Below, piece by piece: positions 1 to 10,394 of a DNA stretch of 64,000 nt. A model generated the notes under the pieces. That model was given only the letters and a program-made list of their open reading frames with translations, was not told where the DNA came from and ran no database searches. The stretch's first letter is position 1; each line of letters opens with the position of its first letter. The stretch covers positions 13,529,307 through 13,593,306 of the forward strand of contig OY365807.1 of NCBI GenBank assembly GCA_959347315.1. Reading direction: 5' to 3'. The DNA is from Bimastos eiseni (taxonomy: Eukaryota; Annelida; Clitellata; Crassiclitellata; Lumbricidae). The position numbers were made by a program, and so were the translations under genes.

Positions 1-740
1 GATGTAGTCAAATGCACTAAGCCTAAGCCAGAGAAGACCGACTTCCTGTGGTGCGCGCCCAGCAGAAGAGTCTCAAATTGCTCATACGGCCGGTACTTTG
101 GCTGATTATATGTTTCTTGTCTGCAGGGTAGGTTCTACAACCTTAGAAGATCATTAGTATTCCTTTCTTACGCAAATGATTAAAGGAGGTATGTATGACC
201 TGAGATTCAGGATTCTGTGAAACCGCGGCTCTGAGGAAATTTCCCGATTCGCTGACTGCAGAAGCAGACGCTCCTCTAGTTAGCCCTTTCTCAGCATTCG
301 TCTGCAGCGGAAGAACATCTTGTTCGTCCACCGCCGGTAGTGAATCGAACTCAGGACTGTAATAGTAGGCATTTTCTGTCGATTCTCTTACTTTCTTTGT
401 ATTCGAACCAACTGGATAAAAAGCAAGCTCAAATTATTCATCAATTGATTATTTTGTTTTGCTCTAAATATTCAAACAAAACCATATAAAAAGCCGTTTA
501 AACGTTAGTTCCTATTTGTGATCAACGATGGATCGGTTATGACGGTATATATATATATATTCGGTTCCTACTTCAAACTGATAAGTACGCTGCAATGTTA
601 TATATACATATAAATATATATATATATGTCATATCCATGTCATATTAATATGACATGAAACATGCAGTAGCAGGTGACATAAAGTTTACATCTACGCTAC
701 TGCTCGTTTTATAGTCACCCCAGGTAGTGGAAGAGGAGTT

Positions 741-810
741 AACCTTATGTGACTGGCGGGTATCGAACCCACGTCCTCCTGGTTTTCGTGTCAGCGTCCA
801 GATCAGACGA
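741..810 (-). repeat. tRNA-derived SINE fragment
   Basis: On the minus strand this stretch carries a T-arm/B-box-like run, GTGGGTTCGATACCCGCC, preceded by AAAACCAGGAGGAC. That is the typical 3' half of a tRNA-like SINE head. No complete tRNA cloverleaf can be folded around it, so I call it a SINE relic and not a tRNA gene. The rest of 1-1050 holds only AT-rich intron or intergenic sequence with short TA repeats near 550-630. Confidence 0.4.
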
Positions 811-1057
811 GATTACACAAGATGCGATCGGACTAAATTACATTAACACTCTGTCAGCTGATATCAGATGAGGTCATAATTATTAGACTGAAATAGATTA
901 CATAAGATTGCATCCGATTAGACTATATTACGCAAGATTAGATAAAATTAATCAGACATACTGGTAGAATTTGATTTGATCAACTCAATCAGATACTACG
1001 TAATAGTCTACTAAGGTGAAGTGACTTATAAAATCTGAACGTAAACGATGAACTAAC

Positions 1058-2206
1058 CTTTGATTGTCCCAATGCAATTCAGCGATTTGTCTTTCAGCTG
1101 ACCACCGATATTAATCAGACTAAGTTCCACATAACAATTGGCCTCTTCCTCTTCGACTCTCTTCCGTAGCGATCTATGATTGTTCTGCAAAACGGTGACT
1201 TCGGTCGATACTCCAATTCTAGCATCTATCAGATCAGACGTAGTTCCCATTTTCTGCAGCTTTTCAACTATAGTAAGAAACCATTGCAAGTCACTCCGAT
1301 GGGATTCGATCGCATCCTGATCAGTCTTGATTTCTTTTAAACGCTTTCCTTTTATTAAGTCTAGTTGTTGAAGCAGCTTCAGTTTATCTGATTCCACGGC
1401 CTTCTTAATCTCATCGCACATAGAAACGATATCAGACTCGGTTTCTGATATACTGTCTAACATCTGCTGTTGCAGATCATAACTGTACGTCTCGTCTATA
1501 AGGTCCAACACCTCGTCTTTCGCTGTTTCGATGACACGGCGCGATTCATCCATCATCCGCTTCACGTCTATGTGCTCATGTTGCTCATCTTTGCTCTTGA
1601 AACACGCACATGCGGTGCAGATGTAGGACTCACTGTCCATGCAATATTTTACCGCTACGTTCTCTGGATGCTCCTTGCATCCCACGTTTTCCCTGCTTCT
1701 CAGCTTGATGAAGCTATGGTTTCGAGTAAATCGTTGCTTACGATGCTCCCTGTAACAGCTTCCACACATATTCTGTTCGCAGTCAGTGCAACGCATAATT
1801 GCAAGTCCTGCACTGTCAAGCTTGTCTTGTTCGTTCTCATCGCATTTATCGCAAGCTCTGGAGCTGTATAATTCGTCATCTGCGGCTGAGCTTGTTTGCA
1901 GCAGTTTGTCTAGAAATAGGTTTCGAGGCAAACTAACAATTCCCTCGATTGGAACTTTGACTACTTGAGCACATTTCGGACAGGCTATCTTTTTATCTGG
2001 TCTCCTATTTCGTTCAAACTCCTCCTCGAGGCAATTGAGGCAGAACCTGTGAAAGCAAGGGAGTGACCGTGGTTTGGTAAATGGACTCTGACAAATACTG
2101 CAAACCGTTAAGCCAGCGACGTCTTTCATATTTATGTGCCTTGAAGCGTCAGCATTCTCCTGAGAATCTACAATTCCTAACGAATCTTTTGTTGAGTCAG
2201 CAACAT
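1058..2206 (-). CDS. TRIM-type RING / B-box / B-box / coiled-coil exon
   Basis: A large coding exon for the N-terminal half of a TRIM (RBCC) protein, a family of E3 ubiquitin ligases, many acting in immunity. Counting from the methionine at 2129, a C3HC4 RING is complete (C10, C13, C25, H27, C30, C33, C50, C53). It is followed by B-box 1 at about 93-140, B-box 2 at about 151-192 and a predicted coiled coil at about 195-330. The frame reads through AAAG|GTTAGT, a good donor at 1058/1057, before a stop at 1053, so the protein probably continues into an unseen downstream exon (NHL or another C-terminal domain). The frame is also open upstream of the methionine to an acceptor-like TTACTTTAG at 2207. 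Both ends are phase 1, so the exon could be spliced in as a cassette. Seen: the domains and frame. Inferred: splice ends and the choice between an own start at 2129 and fusion to the CARD exons upstream. Confidence 0.85.
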
Positions 2207-2615
2207 CTAAAGTAATGTCAACAATAGCATTCTAGTAATCATGATATCATTATCACCCGCTGATGCAGAATATTTCTTTTTTAAACAGGCGACATAGTCT
2301 GTATATCTCTGCATGTGCTATTGGAGATTTCTGTATTCAAGATAGAATATGCTATTTTATGTTGCACTTTCAGAAAACCGTTTATAACTAATTTTTTTAA
2401 GTATTTTCAAAGTATTTCTAAAAAATAATTTAGGAGAATTTCCAATATATGTTTTTAAATACTTTTCTAGGGTATGTTTCAAAAATAACGTTAACAAATT
2501 ACCTTATTCCAAAATAAGTAGTTTAATGTCACAAGGCTTAAATCTGAGTCTGATGTTTAAAAAAAATGAATAATCTTCTGGTCACACAAACTACTTGTGA
2601 GAAACTATTTGTGAG

Positions 2616-2621
2616 TTTATT
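2616..2621 (-). terminator. Possible poly(A) signal AATAAA after the TRADD-N-like exon
   Basis: AATAAA on the minus strand, about 90 bases after the stop codon at 2708. It would let the CARD/TRADD-N-like transcript end before the RING exon. In an AT-rich region it could occur by chance. Confidence 0.3.
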
Positions 2622-2707
2622 GTGTTGGGATATCGTGAGAAAACATTGAAAATTAAAAGTTGCTTTTAAACAGAATAATTGTTCATTTAAGTCATAAAAT
2701 TAATTAA

Positions 2708-3090
2708 TTAGCAATACTTGCCATCGAAGTATTTTTTGCATCTTTGATAGTGGCTTTCATCGAGACGAAACTCCGTCACAGTCGCCAGCGTTTTGGAAGG
2801 TTGAAGAACCTTCCTGAAGGCGATTTCGACTATCTGCTTTAGGCGTCCATTCGCTACCAGCTCATACAGGTTGTCTAGTCCTTTTGGGGTTCTACAGTGG
2901 AAAAAGAGGTTGATACTGTTCGAGGGAATCAAGTCGACGAGTTGCATGTCGTCGTTCTGTAGCTGAACCAGGTCGAAAATCCGTCTCTGTTCTTCCGGGG
3001 TTCTACTACGGAGAAGACGTCGAATGGACTTTACAATTTCATTTTCCGACTGATCGTCATCATTGAGATCAGCATGCACTTGAACAACGA
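2708..3090 (-). CDS. TRADD-N-like domain exon, probable terminal exon
   Basis: An open frame of about 127 codons ending in TAA. It has an acidic, polar start (DLNDDDQSENE), a charged helix (SIRRLLRSRTPEEQRRIF), then a hydrophobic strand followed by a helix (INLFFHCRTPKGLDNLYEL, then VANGRLKQIVE). This strand/helix order and the conserved-looking 'xL.F.C.....L..L......G.L' pattern resemble TRADD-N-like adaptor domains that recur in immune proteins of marine invertebrates. That assignment is by pattern only. A phase-1 acceptor (ATATTGCAG|TC) lies at 3091, matching the phase-1 donors of both CARD exons upstream, although its polypyrimidine tract is poor because it abuts a CAT-rich microsatellite. 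Alternatively the exon starts at ATG 3106 as a separate small gene. No homologue is certain. Confidence 0.55.
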
Positions 3091-3240
3091 CTGCAATATT
3101 CATCATTTACATCGTCACCACCAACGCCATCGTCATCCGCAGTATCATCATAATCGTCATTATGAACACTTATGCAACGATAACTATGTAAGTACATATA
3201 AATGTAATAGAGTAAGGATAACACATTCTGCAGTAGAAAC
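3091..3240. repeat. Imperfect CAT/CAC/CGT trinucleotide-rich stretch
   Basis: Degenerate CATCGTCACCAC-type repeats directly upstream of the TRADD-N-like exon. They create spurious open frames on the plus strand and make the acceptor there hard to judge. Confidence 0.5.
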
Positions 3241-4603
3241 TCCTCAGAATCATGGTCATCGAGATTTGGGAGATATGCTCTCTATTGAAACATGTTCCAT
3301 CAAGGATCAAATAAATTAATCAATCAATCAGTCAGTCAGCCAAGATGCATGAACATACTCAGCGGAGCACCCAGACCCAGCCACGTTTGAAAGAACGGTT
3401 CGTAGATAGATAGGAGTGGAAGGCCGAGGAATTTGTTCATGATAACAGTGGAAGACCGATCCGAATGGATCAAGTTGTACCCACAGCATGACATCCCTTT
3501 TATCCCCCCTTTTAGACTGTATACCATACGTAGAGTTTTGATGGCCTAAATGGTCTAGAATATAACCAATGATCACCCATACAACTGAAAAACAAACGCG
3601 ACTTTCAATAATTCTATTTCGCTATGCTTGCCAGCGCGTATCTATAACAGGAAGTGGCCACCATCGAAATGTATCTTAATCTAGACATCAAGACATTCAA
3701 GTTATCAGGTGTGGTGAGACAAATCTTCGGTTGTCTTAGCTAACGCACATGTTAGTCCTATTTTCTTTTTGATCGATCGATGTTTGTTATGAAGTGAAAC
3801 CGTGGTTCACGGCCGTCATCCATTGAAGAGGCCACTCAAAATCCAATACATGTAAGCCAAGAGATTTAGCAGCTGGATTCGGGGAATAAGCAATGGTGAC
3901 GTGATTAGCTTGCTGGGTATGTCATTCCGCCGGTCGTGGGTATGAAAATTAATTGTTTTAAAAGACCCGAATTCGGAAGCAAATAATTATAATCCCGCTA
4001 TTGCGAAACTGGCCATCCTGTTCTTCAATAAATTTGTTCATTTTTATATGCAGGCGACCTTCAGAAGCTAGACAGCACTGAATGATTTGTGCTTGATGCT
4101 ACCACTAATAACATCTACCCCTTCGCCGACTTTTCACTATGAAAAATTCGCAAGGAAAATGTCGCGAATAAAAATATCGCAATCGAAATGTCGCAATTAA
4201 AAATGTCGCACGATAATAATGTCGCACGATAATAATATCCCAAGTCAAAATGTCGCAATTGAAAATGTCGCACGTTAATAATGTCACACAATAATAATAT
4301 CATCAGTCAAAATGTCGCATTATATTAGCCATTTTAATTAACACTAATTATATTACTACTTCCAAATACATGATATAATGAAGGAAAGAATTAAATACGC
4401 TAAAATACACCGCAAGCACACGAGGCAATAAAATACGCTAAAATACATTTTTACCGATTTTTCCTATCGTCTCTTCAAAGGTACATGCATATGGTGGCTG
4501 TAGCTGACCTACCAGTTCGCCTGCCCTCTCCTCCTTTCTTGTTTCCTTCTCTCTATGAAACTTCCTCCCGGGCGTCCTTTTTCTTCCATGCCTCCATCCT
4601 GTC

Positions 4604-4820
4604 CCATAACTCCATAATGTGCCTGTCCTTCTTCCTCTCGCTCTCTGTCACAATACACCACCCTCTCTCTGTCTCTGTCTGTCTGTCTGTCGCTCTCTGT
4701 CGGATACGTGAGTCTAGTAATGCGCTGGGTGTTGTAGACAGACAGACAGAAAGAGAGAGAGAGGGATGTATAGTGACAGAGAGCAAGAGGAAGAAGGACA
4801 TGCACATTAGGGAGTTAAAT
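4604..4820. repeat. Imperfect palindrome with CT-rich arms
   Basis: The left arm contains AATGTGCCTGTCCTTCTTCC and the right arm, reverse-complemented, AATGTGCATGTCCTTCTTCC. The pairing continues through GTCTGTCTGTC/GACAGACAGAC, giving two arms of about 90 bases. Open frames on both strands here are low-complexity shadows. Confidence 0.75.
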
Positions 4821-5767
4821 AAGGCAATTACCGGTGTCATTATCTCGACGATAAAGAACGCGCTTAACCAATGGCTACTGGTCTGCTACGTAGAGTTCAT
4901 TTGGTATAAAGCAGATCCAAATGTTAAATCTAAAGTCGTTAAATAAACTTATATCAGTCAGTCACATCTAAATTCAAATCGGGCTTACTCAAATGTTCAT
5001 ATGAATGAATAATAGTCACAGTTCTAACTAAATATTACATAATTATACACGCGATAATCCTATAGCCTCCGTCGATTGCGCAACTCTGCTGTTAGTATAT
5101 AGTGTCCTTTATTACACTTCAGATGAGGTGAATCATGATTAGACGGAAGCTGGATTGATGAAAGCGTTATCGCTTAAATAATCTTGATTACTTAGATAAA
5201 CATTCCATATACACAGAAGAAATAGCCGTTTAAGTGGAAGTTGAATTGATTCCCGCCTCCACTTAAGCGATATTTGTTTCATCAATCCCTCTCTAATTAG
5301 ACTTAATTTAATTCAAAGATCCGGCTTCTAGTCAAGCAGAAATCTGTTCATCATTGCCGAATCCACTTAAACGACATTTTTATCAATCTAGCTTCAAGGT
5401 TGACATGAATATCTTCATCGATCTAGCTTCTAGCTTAGCACAAAGTTTTTCGTCATTCCCGCTTCCATTTAAACGGCCTACTGTCTTTATTATTCCAGCT
5501 TTACTTCAACAATATTTCTGCCATCGACCCAACTTCTATTTAGAGAAGAACCATTTTTATCTGTCCAGCTTCTAGTCCTGCAATAACACTTTCTTCGATC
5601 AAACTTCTATTTAAAGAACAACCATTTTAGTCCGGCCAGCTTTTATTCATGCAATAATACTTTCATGAGTTCAACTTCTTTTGAAATAAGAATGTTATCT
5701 AGCTCCTATTTCGGCAATATTTCTGTCTTTGATCAAACTCCTATGTAAAGAAAAGCGTGGAGCTTCT

Positions 5768-6040
5768 GCGGCCGAAAGTTCGGCCCTGAACTTCTAAAAA
5801 CGACACAAACCCTAAAACTGACCCTAAACGACCCTCACGACGCCTAACCTGACCCTTGCCGACCATTACAATGCCTAACTTGACCCCAACCAACACTCAC
5901 AACGCATATTAAACATTTTAGGGTGTTTTTGGCAGTGCGCAAAGGTTGCGCATGCACAGAGGCCTTTTCCCGCTAAATTTTATATGGTTCGGCCGTAGAA
6001 GTAAAATTTTCGTGTTTATAACAGCCGAACTTTCGACCGC
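5768..6040. mobile_element. Short inverted-repeat element containing telomere-like ACCCTAA variants
   Basis: The ends are GCGGCCGAAAGTTCGGC and its reverse complement with one change (GCGGTCGAAAGTTCGGC). Inside are degenerate repeats of the type CCTAACCTGACCCT and GACCCTCACGACGCC, then TTGCGCATGCAC. Related internal sequence recurs at 38790-38930 and 39345-39405. It is about 273 bp long and nested in element A. It has no coding capacity. Confidence 0.7.
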
Positions 6041-6255
6041 CGAAGATTTGTCCTCAAAGAAAAATTATTTTCATCAATCCCGCTTCCAAATGATTGAATG
6101 TAATTCTTTGGGTCAATCCAGTTTCAACTAACGTGTAAGCACGATTATTTTCATCGATCCAGCTTCCACTTAAGCTTCCATTTAAGAGGAATTTTTATAT
6201 ATTCTACTTAAGCAGAATTTAAACATATGCGACATTTTTATTGACGATATTATTA

Positions 6256-7136
6256 GGGGTCGTTCACATATTATATAACGCACAAAATCTCAATTTTTGA
6301 CCCACCTCTACCCCTAATTACGTTATATAACAGCAGCTGAGGCCCACTCACCCCTATATTATATAACAGATATGCTACCTACCCCCCCCCCTAACCCCAC
6401 CCGAGAAGCAACAACAAAGCCTACTAATAGCCTACAGCATGATAATACAGGGTAGTGACGTAAATTCTATCTAAAAACACCATTTTTGTTTCCCTCCTGT
6501 TTTGCACTAGAAATGAAGATTACAGTATCCCCAGAATTCATTGGTTAAATAATGCACTATCAGGTATTTATCGATAGGTTCGCGGTACAACTCTGCCTAT
6601 TTAGCAGCGTATGATAGGCTTACAGAGTGTCGGCCTCTGTACTACAACTACAATTGGGTATTTAAGCAAACATAAACTATTTACACATACTATAGAAAAT
6701 GAAATCAAACATCTTGAAAATAAGAACCAAATAATTATTTCAAGTAAATTAATTTTAATTTAAACCACAATCATACCAAATCACACAGAATTGAACGTAA
6801 GAGCGTTTAAAGCCATGCACAGGAAGTTGTTAAAATTGCAAGCAGGAAATTTTTAAAGTGGATTTATAAATAATAAATCAATTCACCAGGTGGCAGCTAA
6901 TGGTGCTAGATTTGGTTCACAGCGTATTGTGAACTTCGATTAAACAAAAAAGGTCCATGGTACACGGAATTTCCAATTGGCAGGCAAACAGGTAAAAAGC
7001 ATAAGCTGGAAAAGTTTGTTATATAACAAAACCTTCAACCTACCCCCCCCCCCCGCCACCCTACACAATATAACGCTAACAAAACAGGAATCCACACACC
7101 TACCCCTTGAGCGTTATATAATATGTGAACGGCCCC
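6256..7136. mobile_element. Harbinger-like non-autonomous DNA transposon with TTA target duplication
   Basis: The terminal inverted repeats are about 26 bp with one mismatch: the left begins GGGGTCGTTCACATATTATA, and the right, reverse-complemented, begins GGGGCCGTTCACATATTATA. TTA stands at both flanks (6253-6255 and 7137-7139), the 3-bp TWA duplication typical of PIF/Harbinger elements. Sub-terminal CCCCCCCCC tracts and GTTATATAA motifs lie near both ends. It is 881 bp, without a transposase, and inserted in the right arm of foldback element A, so it is younger than that element. Confidence 0.85.
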
Positions 7137-7332
7137 TTATTGTGCGACATTATTAACGCGCGATATTTTTAATTGCAATATTTTGATTGCGACATTTTTA
7201 TTCGCGACATTTTTCATGCAACATTTTCATCGGATACCAAAAAGCACGTTGGAAAACTAGGGCCTACGTACACTGTAGGACCACCACGAAACGGATTATA
7301 GTTCGCTTCATTATCAATGCTTTCGTACATAC

Positions 7333-7638
7333 CGCCTCCAAATTGTAGAATATCGGCAATGTGGTCCTGGCTGCATAATCGAAGACAGTCCACGATTTTC
7401 TTATAGTCGTGGCGACTGCATTTTCGAAATATCTCAATGAGTAGCTCGTTTCTCTCGAAGTCATTTGGCTTAGATTTGATCACCGTCATCTGCCGGTGGT
7501 TGATAATTTTTTTCCCTAATAAATGGTTAATCAGTTCACTTGGGTCCAACAAGTCCACGAGTTTATCCTGATTGACGTCCATCACTTTGAGCTGTTTTCC
7601 AGTTAATGGCCACTCATCTCCAAACTCGCTCAAATAAA
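7333..7638 (-). CDS. CARD domain exon (second CARD)
   Basis: The translation shows a full death-fold CARD: a six-helix pattern with LVDLLDPSELINHLLGKKII, HRQMTVIKSKPNDFERNELL and YKKIVDCLRLCSQDHIADIL. CARDs mediate homotypic interactions in apoptosis and innate signalling (caspases, RIG-I/MAVS and NLR pathways). The acceptor TTTTCTACAG|TT at 7639 and the donor GGCG|GTATGT at 7333 are both strong and both phase 1, so the exon is symmetric (306 bp). No ATG precedes the domain in the exon, which means it must be spliced to an upstream exon. The natural partner is the CARD exon at 12331-12574, whose donor is also phase 1. The foldback element starts only about 100 bases past the donor. Confidence 0.85.
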
Positions 7639-7979
7639 CTGTAGAAAATCAAAATAATATAACCATAACCGCAATCATAACCAACAATTTTATTGGCGAC
7701 TGACCAACAAATTAAAAAAACAAACATTAAGATCAAAAATTACATATAGGTTGACAGAGAACAAAAGTAGGAACCATAAATGAACTGAAGTCCCGCTAGC
7801 AGGGACACCCTTGCAAAATTAGTAGCAGCACGGTTATACAAGTAAGTTCAAGACAACGAACAAGATCCTTAATTACTTAACTAACATTTACATAATAAAA
7901 CAAAGGTAATTAAGACGGTACACAATGAAGGCATAAGACTAGGAGGCATAACTATAAGCCAGACAAGTAATTCAATAAA

Positions 7980-9183
7980 TTATAATTTTAGCAGATATTC
8001 ATTAAGTCTATTTTTAAACTGCGAGATCGTGCTTAACTGGCGTAGACTTGATGGCAATTTATTCCACGCTTGAGGTCCGGAGACACTTAAAGAAAACATG
8101 CGGGTATTGGTTCGAAAGTGGCATGGTCTGAAGTTATCATCGTTACGACGGCCATACGGATTAAGTTGGAGCACAGTAGAGAAAAAGTTTGCAAAGCATG
8201 ATGGCAATAAATTATTTAAATACTTGTACATAAATTCATTAAGTTGGAGCACAGTTATTTGGTCAAGTTTAAGTATTTGAGAACACGAACCCAATGAATA
8301 GCCTAAGTTACGCTGAATAATGCAAAAGGCCCTACGTTGAAACATATGTAGTCTTTTAAGTCTGGAGTGATAGTTAGATGCCCAGACCGTATTACAATAA
8401 GTTAGATAAGGGTGAACAAGAGAGAAGTAAAGGGTGAACAAGAGAGTAGTAAAGGCTGATGCGGAGAGTTGAAGGCAAGAGATAAGCTATAAGAGATAAA
8501 ATTCATACGTTTTTTTGCTATTTTCGCTGCAATGTTATCAATGTGAGTATTCCAGTTAATTGATTGGTCAATGAAAACACCAAGGAACTTAGTAGAGATA
8601 ACTTTACGTATGGACATATTATATAGCATAAAAGGCTTACTGATTTCATGTAAGGGTTTGCGATGAGATGCAAAAAATATATAATTCGTTTTCACAATGC
8701 TAAGATACAGTTTATTCACAGTAAACCAATTATTTATGCTGGGTAATTCACTATTTAACAGATCAATAGGTTCGAAGTAGTCAGAGCTGGATGCAATGAT
8801 ATTAGTATTGTCAGCGAATAATAGTAAGTGAAGATGTCTAAACGCATTTGGGAGGTCATTTGTATAAGTAAAGTAAAGAAGAGGACTCAAGATTGAGCCC
8901 TGGGGCACACCATGCTTTAGGTCGGCAGTATATGACTTGTGACCATTATAATACACGTATTGAGATTTATTGCAAAGATAGCGTCGAAACCAACTCAAGG
9001 CAGCTCCTCGGACACCCATGGATTCCAGGTTAGCCAAAGTATACCATAATTTACGGTGTCGAATGCCTTGGATATGTCCAGGAAGATGCCCATTGAAAAG
9101 TCGTTCCGGTCTATGGCAGGAGATAGGTGCTCCTGAAGATCAAGCTGGAACATTGCTGTTCGAATGCCCAGGTTGGAAACCAT
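7980..9183 (-). pseudogene. 5'-truncated LINE reverse transcriptase relic
   Basis: Three overlapping frame-shifted segments (9183-8995, 9037-8402, 8441-7980) encode the C-terminal two thirds of a non-LTR retrotransposon ORF2. Visible are KAFDTVNYGIL, the RT motif HGVPQGSILSPLL, the catalytic block as LLFADNTNI (the usual FADD is FADN, a disabling change), FLGVFID, and the conserved tail LVHPYLTYCNTVWASNY followed by GPQAWNKLPSSLR and FKNRLNEYLL. The order and tail fit Jockey/CR1-group LINEs. The frameshifts and truncation mean it is dead. It lies in the intron between the two CARD exons. Confidence 0.9.
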
Positions 9184-10394
9184 GTAGCGATGGCAGAGGA
9201 ATTTGGATTTATCAATAAAAGTCTAGAGTAAGCCTACATTACATTCTCTAACAACAATTTTTTAACAGTAGGCCTATGCTGTAAAGGGAATTGTTAGCTT
9301 GAGGTTATGTAAACTGAAACCTCATGTTTCAATCGTAGGCCTACAACACAGCAATTTCCTGCTATGATAGTCATATATGTGTGGCTGCCTGACTGGGCAT
9401 TCAGGAAATAGGAATACCACGGCTTTCGATTAGATGTTATTTTTTGACACCATGCTTTTTTCAAGAAAATCGTTTGTATTAACATTACTATGAGCATTTA
9501 TGAAGCCCATATAATGGTCATTAGTCACGCTGCAATGCAAAACTTAAATAGAGTCTAAGTTGACTGTCCTGGAGCAGTTGTGCAGTAGATTTTGATTTAT
9601 AAATTTCTGAAAGACTTCTGAAAAGATCTGTTAAAGGATGGAAATGATATCGAGGGTCTAAGATAGTTGGTAGTCGATTCCATCCCTTCAGGTGCAGCTG
9701 GGTGGAATCATTGGAAGGTGATATATACACTATACAGTTCTGCATCGTCATCAGCCAATAATAAATATGCAAGAATTGACTGGAGGCCTATGGTAAATGA
9801 GTGTTTGTGTTAAGGACAAGTTCACTTCAGGCACCCGACTATAATAATTATAGTGACGAGCGGACTAAATTTCGACTCCTTGATGACCTGCCTCAATGTC
9901 ACTTCGTAGGTTACATTACAGTAATTTCTATTTTCAAATACATGTACGCCTATGATGTGTAGGCTTATAATCTTCGAAATAAGACCATGTCTGCCAACAT
10001 TAAAAATATATTAAAATATATAAAGGCAGCAATCGATGGTTGCTTCAAGTGAAATCGCAGTCAAAGTCAAATTTTTCTATTAACGATGCCTGACCGAAAT
10101 CCGATAATCTGAAAAACCAGAAGTCAAGCTATTGAAGTCAGCTTTCGAGCATTTATGCAGAAAGCCGGCCGGAAACATTCTTACATCTGTCCTGCTTGTT
10201 CATTGCCATGTGTTGAATCAACTCCTTCCATCACAAACTCCATGAGGCCGAGACTGCATGATCGAATGATCCCTATATGGAGGACAACCTTGTGAGGAAA
10301 TCTTTTATAACCAAATAATTAAGATATTTAAATGTTTTGCAAATGAAAGGGTAGAATAGGCAGTTGGTCGACAAAAAGAAAAAATTTATGGTAT

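Larger units (their letters stand above)
4120..7237. mobile_element. Foldback element A with tandem-repeat inverted ends (TGTCGCAAT family)
   Basis: The left end (about 4120-4320) is a tandem series of 13-16 bp units such as AAAAATGTCGCAATT and ATAATGTCGCACG. The right end (6228-6255 and 7137-7237) is the same array reverse-complemented (GCGACATTTTTATTCGCGAC). Between them lie diverged, inverted copies of a roughly 36-bp unit containing CTGGATTGATGAAAAGAA (best seen at 5190-5760 and 6060-6220). No transposase frame was found, so it is non-autonomous. At least three further elements are nested in it (4604-4820, 5768-6040, 6256-7136). It fills most of the intron between the second CARD exon and the TRADD-N-like exon. 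Exact ends and a target duplication are not clear. Confidence 0.75.

Noticed and set aside
143..345. Minus-strand open frame with acceptor-like TATTACAG, possible next exon after the RING exon
   Set aside because: Its acceptor would be phase 2 whereas the RING exon donor is phase 1, and the translation shows no domain.
3328..3576. Minus-strand frames with a hydrophobic run (LGLPLLSIYEPFFQTW)
   Set aside because: No splice context in frame with the CARD exons and no family resemblance.
9521..9772. 83-codon minus-strand frame containing TILDPRYHFHPL
   Set aside because: LDPRY recalls hAT transposases, but the rest does not fit and nothing around it supports a gene.
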